Positions 10,803 through 22,324 of a stretch of 64,000 nt of DNA are shown here, piece after piece. Below the pieces are notes generated by a model. It saw nothing but the letters and a program-made list of their open reading frames with translations. It had not been told where the DNA came from and did no database searches. The first letter of the stretch is position 1, and each line of letters opens with the position of its first letter. This DNA is from Callorhinus ursinus (Eukaryota > Chordata > Mammalia > Carnivora > Otariidae), in assembly GCF_003265705.1 (NCBI RefSeq), contig NW_020312966.1, positions 22,413,208 to 22,477,207 on the forward strand. The letters are read 5' to 3'. Both the position numbers and the translations under genes were made by a program.

Positions 10803-12745
10803 AAACTGAAAGGTAGCAGAAAACTGAAAGCTTTTCCTTTAAATTCAGGGGCAAGACAAGGATGCCCAATCTTGTCAAAAATCTTTCAACTTTTCACTGT
10901 TGGGTATGATGTTAGCTGTGGAATTGTTTTAAAGGCCTTTATTATATGTCTACTCAATATAGTATTGGAAATCCTAGCCAGAGCAAGTAGGCAAGAAAAA
11001 GAAATCAAAGGCATCCAAATTGGTAAGGAATGAGTAAAACTGTCACTATTTGCAAATGACAAGATATTATATGTAGAAAACCCAAAAGGCTCTACCAAAA
11101 AACTATTAAAAATAATAAATGAATTCAGGAAAGTCACAGGACACAAAATCAATACGCAAAAATCAGTTGTGTTTCTATACACTAATTATGACCTACCAGA
11201 AAGAGAAATTAAGTAAATAATCTTATTTATGGGATGCCTGGGTGGCTCAGTTGGTTAAGCAACTTCCTTCAGCTCAGGTCATGATCCGAGGGTCTTGGGA
11301 TCAAGTCCCGCATCAGTCTCCCTGCTCAGTGGGGAGCCTGCTTCTTCCTCTGCCCCTCCCTCTTCTCGTGCTCTCCCTCTCTCAAATAAACAAATAAAAT
11401 CTTTAAAAGAAATAAATAAAAGGTATTTAAAAAATAATCTTATTTACAATTGCATCCAAAAGAATAAAATACTTAGGAATAAATTTAATCAAGGATGTGA
11501 AAGACCTATACCCTGAAAACTGTAAGAGATTGATGAAAGAAATTTAGAATGATACAAATAGATGGAAAGATGTCTCATGTTCATAAGTTGGAAGAATGAA
11601 TGTTGTAAATATCACCATACACAAAAATAAACTCAAAGTGGATTAAAGATTTGAGTGTAAGACCGGAAACCATAAAACTCCTAGAGGAAAGCACCAGGTA
11701 AGCTCCTTGACATCAGTCTTTACAACAATTTTGGTGGGGGACTTTGACAGCAAAAAGCAAAGGAAACAGATGTAAAAATAAACAAGTGACACTACATCAA
11801 ATTAAAAAGCTTTTTCATAGCAAGGACACCACCAACAAAATTAAAAAGTAATCTATACAATGGGAGAACATATTTGCAAACCACAAATCTGATTAGGGCC
11901 TGATATCTAAAATACATAAGGAACTCACACTCTTCAATAGCAAGAAAACAAATAACCCAAGTTAAAAAAAAAATGGGTAAAGGACCTAAACTGACATTTT
12001 TCAGTTTAGAAAACATCCAAATGACAAATAGGTACATGAGAAGATGTTCAATATCCCTTATTATCAGGGAAATGCAAATCAAAGCCACAATGAGATATCA
12101 TCACCTCACATCTATTAGAATGTCCATTATCAAAAAGGCAAAAGGTAACAGATGGTGGTGGGGATGCAGAAAAAAAGAGAGCCCTCATCCACTGTTGATG
12201 GGAAGGTGAGCTGGTACAGCCACTGGGGAAAACACTATGTAGTTTGCTCAGGAAATTACAGACAGAACTACCATAGGATCCAGTGATCGCCCTTCTGGAT
12301 CTATATCCATAGGAAACAAAAATCATCATCTTGTGGAGATACCTATAACCCCATATTCATTGTAGCATTATTCACAATAGCCAGGGTATGGAAACAACCT
12401 AAGGGTCCATCAACAGATTAATGGATAAAGAAATGTGATATACATAATGGAATACAACTCAGCCTCAAAAAAGAAGGAAATCCTGTCTTCTGTGACACAC
12501 GGACAAACCTGGAGGGCATTAGGCTAAATGAAATAAAGAGGAAGACAGATGTTGCTTAGTATCACTTATATGTGGAATCAAAAAAAAAAGTAAACATAGG
12601 AGATGATGGATTTGTTAATTAACTCAATGGGGAAAACTTTGATTCAATGTGTATGTATATACAATGTGTATATATACTAAAAATATGTATACCTTAAATA
12701 GCCTATGATTTTGTCACTTAGGCTTCAATAAAGCCGAAAAAAATT
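10803..12745 (+). mobile_element. 5'-truncated L1 with SINE insertion, inversion and deletion
   Basis: It begins in the reverse transcriptase part of ORF2; codons for ARQGCP lie at 10851-10868. The catalytic FADD box is present near 11047-11058 but reads FAND, because the first aspartate codon is aat, so the element is dead. A CAN-SINE interrupts it at 11230-11431. At about 11622 the sequence jumps from 'gttgtaaatatcaccatac' to 'aactcaaagtggattaaaga', losing several hundred bases of the family sequence. ORF2 C-terminal landmarks and the 3' end follow ('ttttgtcactta', 'cttcaataaagccg', A-tail near 12743). An inverted slice lies at 10884-10945. Confidence 0.82.
11215..11446 (+). mobile_element. 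CAN-SINE (tRNA-Lys SINE) with 15-bp target duplication
   Basis: The body (11230-11431) starts 'gggatgcctgggtggctcag', shows the tRNA-derived promoter boxes and 'cctgctcagtggggagcctg', then a CT-rich stretch and 'aaataaaatctttaaaa'. The duplication 'aaataatcttattta' flanks it at 11215-11229 and 11432-11446. It sits inside the L1, so it is younger than that element. CAN-SINEs are transcribed by RNA polymerase III and mobilised by L1. Confidence 0.93.
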
Positions 12746-13229
12746 AATATTATAGACATCTATACCTGCAAAGCAATGAAAGTATGTAAACTTCTCGTAC
12801 CTCTCCCCCTGCTGATTCTTATCATATTGTTCAGATTGCAAAAATTTGATAATAATATTACACTATCATAATATTATAATATAAAATAAATATGTGTTGA
12901 CATTACAACAATATATTATTCATGTGTCAATAAAATTAAAAATCAACAAACAAAAGACAGCCAACACACATAAATAATTCACGGGTTAAAGAGAAGGATA
13001 ATGAAAATTATAAAGCATTTATAAGTGAAAATGGAGAAAGCCTTCAATCTCTTTCACCTTTCTACCTCTTCATTTTATGAGATATTCATGTATGTGATAT
13101 TTATGTGTCAAGGTTTATAACATTTTATAACATTAGCGTTCTCTTATAAGCACTGTACCCAGTTCATTATCCTTAATTCCATACTGGAATGCATGATGCT
13201 GGATGCTAGTTACTTTACTACAGCTGTTT
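12746..13229. other. AT-rich noncoding DNA
   Basis: No gene or named repeat. Short TA-rich stretches lie near 12840-12900. Confidence 0.5.
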
Positions 13230-13410
13230 TATTCATTTTTTTAAGATTATTTATTTATTTATTCATGAGAGAGAGAGAGAGAGAGAGAGAGTGAAGCAGA
13301 GGGAGAGCCCGATCCAGGACTCCATTCCAGGGCCCTGGGTTCACGACCTGAGCTGAAGGCAAATGCTTAACTGACTGAGCCACCCAGACGCGCCCCCTAT
13401 TCATTTTTTT
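13230..13410 (-). mobile_element. CAN-SINE, minus strand, short copy
   Basis: The plus-strand text is 'aagattatttatttatttat', a (GA)n tract, then 'gggttcacgacctgagctga' and 'actgagccacccagacgcgc'. Target duplications 'tattcattttttt' lie at 13230-13242 and 13398-13410. The copy has lost part of the middle between the GA tract and the B-box region. Confidence 0.9.
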
Positions 13411-14939
13411 GTGTAGTTAAATTGCAAACCAAGGAGTGTCCTCCACCTTTGCTCCCACCAGGGCTCCTGGTTACCATTTTTTTTCTGAGTTCCTAGATGT
13501 TTAAAAATATCTCCCTGTTGTCTTTTTATAAAAGCATTTTGGTTCACACATCCTCTCCCCAAGGACTTTGTATCGATTGTCTTATTCCCTTCTGTCACTT
13601 AATATCCCTCTGGAGAAGAATGACGCCAAGCTTATTGATTCTCCTTGTTGATACGTTTTGGTTTTTTAATGCCCGGATCACCAGGAAAATATTTCTTTGC
13701 CCAAAGTCCAATTATTTTAAGGACATGACTTAGTATTAATTGCCTTGTATCAATTTTTCTTAGTACACGGTGTACTTAGCATACGGGGTGTAAATCCAAT
13801 TTGCAGATTCAGGTATTATTTATTTTGAAAAGTTTACTGCTTCTATTGTGGTAGGGAATATAATTCAATTCCATTTTTTTCAGGGTTTTATTCTGAAAGA
13901 AAAATTATGTGTGTGCTAGATAACTTTTATAGTTATCATTTTCCACTTAAAAATTAATTTAGCTCACACTGTCTTCTATACTTGGGATATTGTTTTCTAT
14001 CACGTCTTTCGAATTTCTGCTGTTACCGGTGGCTTTCACTTTTCTCTTTTCCTGTTGTTCTTTTTTTTTTTTTTTATGAGTTTCAGGCAGAAGAGTGTTT
14101 TAGAAACACATTCTTTTCTGAAACATTTAACCAGAAATATCAATTTATGATACTAATGTTTTTGATCTGCTACATAAAGAATCAAATTAATTAGGGCATA
14201 TGTGAACAAAAAGCCTTATGGGACACTATTATATCATTTAAAGGAGGGGAGATTAGTACTTGGAATATAAATCTCAGCTCTAAAAGATTATACGGTTAAG
14301 ATCACATTGAAATCCTCCACTCATTACACTTTTGCTTCAGATTATATATAATTAATCATCGAGGAAACCAGTCAATGGCAAAATTCAGCAATAAATACTC
14401 CTAATCCAGTGCATAGTACCAGCTCTGCATAAAATAGTGTCCTTTTTTTATATGTGTTCTTTTCCATTTCTATCAGCTGTAGCTCTACTATGGTCTTTTC
14501 ATTTTAATAAACTTTAAAGAATAAAATGCCAAGACATTGACTTTTTTTTAATTGTCCAAAAAAGGGGACTTCAATATCCAGTAATAAGTTCTAATTAGGA
14601 AACTTCTACTGAAAACAGCCCCAAATGCTGGAAAATCATATAAAGCATCACCTTAGAAGTGTTAATGAGATGGCAGGTGATCAAGAAATACTCAAGTGAG
14701 GGAATGCATGAGTGTGGGTCCCCAAACTGAAACTGGTTTTATCCAAGGGAATTCGAGAAGCCAGGTGACCCTGTCCATCTGTTTGGAAGGCCTCCAGGCT
14801 TGGAGTACCTGAGGAAAAGTCCATTGCCTGCAATAGGATCTTCCTTCCACAAATCTGGGATGCCAAAAGCCTGTGCCTTGAAAGAGATGTAAAAATGGGA
14901 ATAAACCAGTCCCTCAAGGTATCTACCCCAAATAGATTA
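13411..14939. other. Noncoding DNA
   Basis: A poly-T run of about 15 lies at 14060-14075. The region 14680-14935 could belong to the L1 5'-region fragment that follows, but I cannot align it with confidence. The open frames are short and have no motif. Confidence 0.45.
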
Positions 14940-15620
14940 CAAGGAAAAATTGGCTATTCTAACTTTGAAGCTGAGCTTAGACCTGGGATAACCCTTGAGA
15001 CTTTGTACCCATAAATTAGCAAGTTCTCCTTTAGATCTGCAGGCTGATTTCATAGCTCTGTGGTCCAAAAACCATAAATCAATGATTAACTTTGAAGTAA
15101 TCCCGCATTTGTATTTGTCCAAAAGGCCTAGAAGACACAAGCACAAAGCCTCTCTGGAAGGCTTCACTGTCTTCCAGACTTCAAATAAATCATACAAGTA
15201 TAATTCTTAGTAAAAGGAGCCCAAGGAACAAAGTTAATAAATTTAGAAGGAAAGAAAGCACCCTGAGGGAAAACCAACAGAACAGAGTGCAAAAAGAGAT
15301 CTGCAAATTCTTCCTTTACTCAGATTATCAAACATAATATTAAACAACCATGTATTTTAAAACAGAACACTTGAATACTTTGTGGAGAATAAAAATCTAC
15401 AAAGAATGGGCAGGCCGATTTGAAGCAGAATCAAATAGCCCCATCAGAGGTGAAAAGTAAAATGACAGTCATTTTTAACCAGGCCAATTTCGTGGTAGAG
15501 AAGATACAGCTGAAAGAAAAATTAGTAGTCAGAAAGATTATGGGGGGGAGGTATCTCAACTCTAATGGGGAGATCAAGAGATGGATAGAGCGATAGAAAT
15601 TCCCAGAAAGGAGAGAAGTC
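14940..15620 (+). mobile_element. Probable L1 5'-region / ORF1-start fragment
   Basis: The text 'gaagacacaagcacaaagcc', 'tctggaaggcttcactgtct', 'gatttgaagcagaatcaaat' (15417-15436) and 'gatacagctgaaagaaaaat' (15505-15524) matches my memory of the 5' untranslated region and ORF1 start of mammalian-wide L1 elements. No frame survives. Identification is by recalled pattern, so it is moderate at best. Confidence 0.42.
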
Positions 15621-16214
15621 GGGAAATGGGGGACCACATCATCGTTTAACGAGGGAGTGACAGAGGACGTTCCTGAATAGATGGAAGGTTAAAATACACA
15701 GAGGTAGGAATCCCAGTGTGTAGCATGCAGTGTATAATCAAGGAATCCAGACCCGTTTCACATCAGAATGGCACTACCATACACCAGAGACAAGGTGGGT
15801 AGAGGGAGAAGTCATTCTGATCACGCTCTTGTAGCGGCCGCCATAGTTAACAGGGGCAACTAGGCTCCAACCGGTTTCCAGAACAAGCTCCCAGCACAGG
15901 TGACTACAAGCAACTGAAGGGTCCTGAAGGCTCCAGCAGCTTTGGTAGCCCTGGCTCTGTCTTCCAGTTAGTGCCAGTAATGATGGCCGTGAGTGGTTCC
16001 TCAGCCTCTTAACTCAGTGCCAGAAAGAGCAGCTAGGAGCAAAAATATCTTCATCAACAATGGCGACGTTTTCCTCTCTATTGCTTCTCCAGCTCTTGCA
16101 ATACTGTTGTGACAAGTTTCTGTATTTAATAAGACCATCTTAATTTGAAATGTTTAGAGTAGTTTACTCGTTTTCTTGGACTGAACAATGGCTGCTAACA
16201 TAAGCAACAGGCTA
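15621..16214. other. Unexplained noncoding block with a NotI site
   Basis: GCGGCCGC lies at 15834-15841, and about seven CpGs fall between 15823 and 16069 in a CpG-poor neighbourhood. I recognise neither a gene nor a repeat. It could be part of a degraded LTR. Confidence 0.4.
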
Positions 16215-16416
16215 AGGGCGCCTGGGTGGCTCAGTCAGTTACCGTGTCAGACTCTTGATTTTGGCTTAGGTCATGATCTCAGGGTTGTGAGATCGAGCCC
16301 CACCAGGGGGAGTCAGCAGGGAGTCTGCCTGAGATTCTCTCTCTTCCTCTCCTTTTGCCCCTCCCCCTGCTCATTCTCTCTCTCAAATAAATTAAAAAAT
16401 AAAATCTTTAAAAGTA
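16215..16416 (+). mobile_element. CAN-SINE, older subfamily
   Basis: It begins 'gggcgcctgggtggctcagt' and continues 'cagactcttgattttggct', a body shared with ancestral and cat-type CAN-SINEs rather than the younger arctoid form. It ends in a CT-rich stretch and 'aaataaaatctttaaaa'. Target duplications are blurred ('ataagcaacaggctaa' upstream and 'atcagcaagcttaa' downstream), in keeping with age. Confidence 0.9.
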
Positions 16417-17463
16417 ATAATAATAATCAGCAAGCTTAATCTAATGCACGCAACAGTTAAAGAATACACTTGGGGTTTTTTTCAAGCACACAAAGAACAC
16501 TTTTACATTTTGTCTACTAAGGTGGGAGACTAGGCCTTACTAAAATCTTGTATTTTAATAGGCATTCAGTCTCTTTAGGTTTATGATGTGGTCTTGGCCT
16601 ACTTTCTCGGGCTGTGGTTCTAATGGCAGTTTAATTTTCAGAGACTTTACAGTGTGACTTTGTTCTGTTTCCTTTATCTGGTGCTCCTGGGGCTCCCTTT
16701 TCAGTCCTCTGTTGATGCTACCTTAGGGGGACAAAGGAGTTACCCAGGCCAGGCCACTGAGCATCTCTTGATGGGGGAGAAATGTAGTGGGGCTCTCTGA
16801 GGTGGCCTAGTGTCTTTGGGTAAGGAGGACCATCTCAGTCCATGGGGACAAGAGATGTTCAGGACCAGGTGACTTGCTTTGGCTGTAATCCCCCTTGTCT
16901 GCACTTGCTGACCTATACTCCTCTTTGGGTGCAGAGTCTTGGGCCCACAGGGACAGAGTCTTCTTGGACCAAGTTGCTTTCTGTAGCTGGGTTTCCCGTC
17001 CCAGGTCTGCCACACCCCCTTGGTACCTTTTGATGAAGTCTCATTCCCGGTGGGAACGAGAGTGCTTCCCCTGGCTGCTAATTGCTGGTGGGGCTCCTGA
17101 CTCATTCCTCTTCCTGGTGTTATCAGGCTCTCTTAATATTGCCAGACAGATGTCCCATCAGTCTGGAAGGCGAATAAACCTATCTAAATTACCCATTTTT
17201 GCTGAGTCGGGGTTAAGTAGTGTTGGATCTGGGAGACCTTCTATTGGTTGGTGTTTGAAACCAACTCTCTTTGGTTGACCATTGTGCCATTTCCAGGTTT
17301 TATAAGTGACACTGGGTAAAGAAGTGAAAATAAAGGAGTCTATGTTATCATGTCCAGACTGGAAGTATCCTTAGTATCTTTTAAACTGTACATATATGAT
17401 TTACATGTTCTTATTATTTATATATTTTAAAAGTAGTTTAGAATTTTAAATATAAGATGTTTA
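16417..17463. other. GC-rich block of unknown identity (about 16690-17280)
   Basis: From 16690 to 17280 base composition shifts clearly to GC, with overlapping open frames on both strands (up to 127 codons plus, 121 codons minus) that share no motif with proteins I know. The frames seem to follow from composition. A retroviral-type repeat or an L1 5' untranslated region are possible explanations that I cannot confirm. Confidence 0.4.
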
Positions 17464-17682
17464 CTAGGCTTAATTTTTTTAAATTTTTACTTATTTATTT
17501 ATTTTAGAGAGAGAGTGGGAGAGGGGCAAAGGGAGAGAGAGAATCTCAAGCAGGCTCGACGTCCAGGACAGAGCCCAACAGGGGCTCGATCCCATGACCC
17601 TGAGATCATGACCTGAGCCAAAATCAAGAGTCAGATGCTTAACCAACTGAGCCACCCAAGCACTGCTAGACTTAATATTTTT
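17464..17682 (-). mobile_element. CAN-SINE, minus strand, older subfamily
   Basis: The plus strand shows 'ttacttatttatttatttta', a GA-rich stretch, 'gatcatgacctgagcc', then 'aatcaagagtcagatgctta' and 'ccaactgagccaccca'. The 'caagagtcagatgctta' body marks an older subfamily. Imperfect target duplications lie at 17464-17478 ('ctaggcttaattttt') and 17666-17682 ('ctagacttaatattttt'). Confidence 0.9.
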
Positions 17683-17980
17683 GATCTGTCCGGTGCCCCC
17701 TTAAAACTTACTCTTGGATCACTGCCTATAGGAAATTAAAAAAAAAAAAAGAGTTTGCATATGAATAAAAGGGTTTTTTTCTAAATACATTTCTAACTGT
17801 AAAAATTAGATTCAACAAGCAGTGATCATTCACCATATAAACCATTACTTCATCTGTGCTTTATATGTAGTATATATTTATTTATTCCAATGGATTTATT
17901 GTATTCTGAATCTTATAATCTGTGCAGAAATACAGATCGATTCTTGTTTGGCATACAGTAAATTGTCATACAATACATTG
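17683..17980. other. No recognisable feature
   Basis: AT-rich noncoding sequence with an A-run near 17738-17750. Confidence 0.5.
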
Positions 17981-18250
17981 ATTCTTTTTGCTGAGCACCT
18001 AATATACATTGGTTATTTTATTTTATTTTTTTTACATTTGTAATTTTAAATATACCACTGAAGTATCTCATCATAATAGATCTACAATCAAAGTACCATT
18101 ATCTACATTCCATAAGTGAGAAAACTAGAGCTAATTTCCCCCTTGACACTTTTCTACGATCACATGGTTGTAAAAAGTGACAAGCCTGGGAAATGAGCTC
18201 CAATGTTGTTTCAAGTACATGTTTTGTACACTGTACTACTTCCTTCATAA
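17981..18250 (-). mobile_element. MIR SINE, diverged
   Basis: On the plus strand it reads 'gctgagcacctaatatacat', then 'cattatctacattccataag', 'tgagaaaactagagc', 'gatcacatggttgtaaaaag' and 'caagcctgggaaatgagctc'. This is the MIR order in reverse complement (terminal part, core, then tRNA-like head). An AT-rich insertion lies near 18015-18045. Confidence 0.6.
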
Positions 18251-21049
18251 AAAAATGACAATACCAAATTAATGATGTAAAGAAAGAAAAAAATGTTAGT
18301 GTGTGATTCTAATTTCTCTCTCGTTCTATTTTTCATAAATTAAAAACTAGGATTTCTAGGATTTTAGTAGAAATTAAAAAAAAGATTGAAAATGGAAAAT
18401 CCTGCAGAAACCAGAATCCACCTTTTTTTTTTTTTTTGGTCTATTTTATTTTTGAAATTCTATTGCAATCAAAAATACATACTCAAAATTGAAAATAGAT
18501 ATTTGGTTGAGGAATTTAAATATCCCATAAAACTTAAAGGAACTTTTGCACCCCAATCTCACTATGTTCAGGTAGACAGCAGGAAGGAGCTACCTTAATT
18601 TAGACTCAGTACTATTGCTTTGAGCTTGATATAAATATTGTCAGGAAATTAAGGTATGTTGCATTCCAAGAAACATTCATGAGAGTAGCTGTTTTGTCAG
18701 TGTATTCATAGAATTTACTTGTAGATTTAATCTGGAATGTTTTTGCCAAGTATAAACTTTTTTAAGTGCTTTATGAAAAGCAATTTCATTCTGAGATGGG
18801 ACATTGATGGCAATTTACTTTTATATTTGTTCAAGGTCTAAATGATGTTGTATCTGTGTAAAAAGAGTTCCCATTCTGTCATCTCAGAAACAATCTTCCA
18901 TTTAACGTCTGAGCTTTGGCTGATTAAAGAGGTTTCACACACATTTACTGGAACACAAGACTATCTAAATAAACCTGGAAGTATGTTTCATTTGGAAAAC
19001 AAAAAAGTTAAAAACCAACCAACATTCTTCAGCTTTTATATCTGTAAGTGTCATTATCCCAGTCAAAGGAAGAACTCTTTGGGAGAAAATTTTAGTAAAA
19101 AATATGTTTGATATATTTTTTTCAAATTCTTCCTTTAAAAATTGGGGAAGTAAGGACTTTCCAACCGCATGTACTCAAACAAATAAGCCTTGACCAGACA
19201 TCTTATATCTTTATGGGTTGATGATGTCCAGCCAAATCTTATATAGCACTTACCTTTCTTCCGAAAATGCTTGGATAACAATTTAGTAGGAAACTACTAA
19301 GTATTTCCTTAACCATTTTAAGCTTTAGGATTTTTTGTTTCCCCTTCTTTTTAAAGTTAGCATTAAACTGTTAGCTCTGAAGCTCATGCCTTTGTATTCC
19401 TGGCCCTTTGGCTATTTCTTGTCCTCAGATTTACTGCAGTACAAACTTGGCTATTAGATTAATTTGCAAAAGTGTTTTCCGCTTGGGTGTAAATTAAGAT
19501 CACTCAAGGAGAGGATACAAATGTTTACTGAATTCTGAGTTGTAATCTGAAGTCAAATACTATCATTGATAACCAGGAAACTGGCTTATCACTTGAGGAT
19601 GGCACCCACTACTTTTTTCATGAAGGGGTGTACAAATATATATTTATATTTATATAGTTAAATATAATTATATAGTTAATGTACTATATAGGTATATAGT
19701 TAAAAAAAAAAAAAAGAAGAGCTGATTCCCAACTCTTCTTCCTTATGCTAAATTAGAAATTCCTAACATAATCCCTGAACTCAAAACTACTTGGGTTTTT
19801 GTTGAAGAAAGAGTATGCTTTTTGGGTAGTAACACTTTGCTACCTCCAAATAGTACGGAAAGAGGTTTGAGGTGGATGAAGGCAGTAATTTTATGAAATC
19901 AAAGAAATACAGGGATTTTGCTACAGACCATTCATAGATATGGAAATATGTTGTTTTGTGGATCTAATTACATATTTTCTCCTTACATACTGTAATTAAA
20001 GATGTAATTCTTTATTGCCATGAATAGCATTCCTACATGTTGCTCTGCATAAATACCAAATTCTTTCCTGACTTTTTCTGAAAATCAGTTGGTCTTGGTT
20101 GATATTTTTGGTTTATAGTGAATCCTATATTCTCTGAATACAGATTTTGACCTCAGGAGACATTTAGTAGGCACCTAATGTGTGCCAAGTCATGGCTCTC
20201 AGAGCCTTTCCCCATCATACCCAGTCACAAACAACACACTAATAAACCAGAGTTTGAACTGATAAAAATAAAACCCAGCTCTATTCCTATTCTCCACTGC
20301 ATGCCTATTCTCCTTCTCCTATAACTAACAAATCCCAAAACAGTATTTCCATCTGGTATTCCACATAAATACAACATTGACTATATTTTATTTTAATCAC
20401 AAACAAATGATGATTCCCCACACTTTTTTTTCTTTGATAGGCATTTGTTTTGGAAGCAAAAACAACATAAATAATTTCTGGGCTAAAAACTGAGCATTTT
20501 GGGTGATAATTATGGATCAATCACAATTAATATAGAACAACATGTTCAAATCAGATATTTGTTTCCCACTCAATGACATGAATATACATCTCTACTTTCC
20601 CCATGAGCTTTATTTTCAATCGTTTTATTTATTATAGTTAAAAAGATGCACAGTAACGATGCCCTATAGAATACTATAAATTTAATGTATTAGGCAAGTC
20701 TACCAATAGTCGGCAACGTTTACCTCATTAAACAAATGCTCCTGATATATTTATGCATGTTGTAATTGAAAGTCATTATTAATGGGTTAGAACTTTCTTT
20801 AAAAATGGCTCTGGCATAAATTTCAGAAGTTTGGTTTTATTTTAACTCAAAGACATATTTTCTACATAATTTTCCATTTCATTAAAGGGATGTTTCTCTA
20901 TTCCCTCTCCAGTTCAGTGATATTTTAACTATTGAAGATTTAAGTGAAACTGTTCAATTATTGGATTGGAAACTATTAATTTGATGAGGATGGCAGGGCA
21001 TTTTCATAGTTTAAGTACTCAACACTGAATCTTCAGTGAGGTCATGCAA
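18251..21049. other. Quiet AT-rich noncoding DNA
   Basis: Poly-T at 18422-18437, TA-rich sequence at 19636-19700 and an A-run at 19703-19716 are the only low-complexity features. A MIR- or L2-like fragment may lie at 20155-20235 ('aggcacctaatgtgtgccaa'). No gene is recognised. Confidence 0.5.
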
Positions 21050-21165
21050 CTCTTTATGGAGACATCTGAAAGCAGGGAGTGTTATTATTTCCATAGGGCT
21101 TAAGTCAGTGCCTTGCACATGGTTAGCACCCTATAAATGATTGTTGGATTAATGAGTGATGATTA
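21050..21165 (+). mobile_element. L2 LINE 3' end
   Basis: The sequence 'cagggagtgttattatttcc', then 'tcagtgccttgcacatgg' and 'tgattgttggattaatgagt' corresponds to the L2 3' terminus in sense orientation. Confidence 0.6.
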
Positions 21166-22324
21166 CAGCCTTCAAAAATATCAAACCTTTCCTATCCTTT
21201 GATTCTCATCCTGCCTCCCATTGGATTACCAGAAATGGTGTGGGCTTTTCTTTTCCCCTCTGCTGGAAAATGCAACTGTACTCACCCAGATGGTTGTATT
21301 CATGCAGATAAATCCATAACCTCCTTCCTTAAATCCATTTTTAATTAACAATTGTGAATATTTAATTTTCAATGGGAGCCTCGGCGAAGCTCCAAGCACC
21401 CCTTTCTCATCCCTGAGAAACTCAATTGGTGATAAGACTCCTGCATCCATCATGTTGGAAATTAGTGCATTCATGAGAGGTGTGACTTAAATAAACAAAT
21501 TCATTCTAACTTGCAGTATTGAATAGTGTCAGCCACAGAATCGACGGTAATTTGTTTTTCTCGTGAGATGCTATGGTTCACACAGGAAAGCTATACCCAT
21601 GCAGTTGGGCTCCATTATGCTCGCTTCAGGGGTTCTCCAACTAAGTTCTAAAGATTGAAATCAGTTCTAAAGATTGAAAAAGCCAGGATGTGGTGGATGT
21701 TCAGAGCCCATCTGTGTGATGTTTCGCCTCCCAGCCCCCCGGCCTCTCCAATAGCCATGATAACCAAATCTCCATGATGTGCTAGATGGCACCATAATCT
21801 TCTGGGTGACCCCACAGGTAGCCAGAGCATGGTCAGCAAGCAGTGGGTTGATTCTTAAAGGATTTTAGCAAGGTGAATATTAATCGTGACTTAAACATGA
21901 GCATAAGCCAAGCCGATGGGGTCCTCATTGGTGTCATGTTGTTACGATCCACTTCCTCTGTGTCACAAGGCATGTCCATCCTGCACCACGAGGCAAACAC
22001 ACGTCATTCCAGCAGAAACCAGGAATTCTAGATGGAATGGAATGAAACTTTTTAAAACGTTATGATTATCACAATCTTTATTCCCTTCTCCTTCTTCAGA
22101 TCCTTGAAAACTATTAAGAGGAGATATTTTCAGCTCATTCATGGTCTACTCCTATGAGGTCAGGAGAAGTCTGATTTTAATAATTACAGGATTTCAGTTG
22201 GAAGAAATTTAACCGCAAAAATTATGCTTCTACCTTCAGGGTGTACAAGGAAAAGGGGCTCAATACTACACTGCAAAGTCACAGTGAGGGTTCCATGAAA
22301 ATTCTTGTTTTTGCCATATCTGGC
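21166..22324. other. Noncoding DNA with a small tandem duplication
   Basis: A 19-bp unit is repeated at 21644-21680. The rest is not recognised. Confidence 0.5.
21644..21680. repeat. Two tandem copies of a 19-bp unit
   Basis: 'agttctaaagattgaaatc' at 21644-21662 is followed directly by 'agttctaaagattgaaaa' at 21663-21680. It looks like a recent local duplication, possibly by replication slippage. Confidence 0.85.

Noticed and set aside
10776..11182. Plus-strand frame containing ARQGCP and a minus-strand 98-codon frame as genes
   Set aside because: The plus frame is L1 reverse transcriptase debris. The minus frame is its antisense and includes the inverted slice.
16740..17278. Open frames on both strands (127 and 121 codons) as a possible gene
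   Set aside because: Neither has a recognisable domain, and both strands being open points to composition. I kept the block as an unexplained region only.
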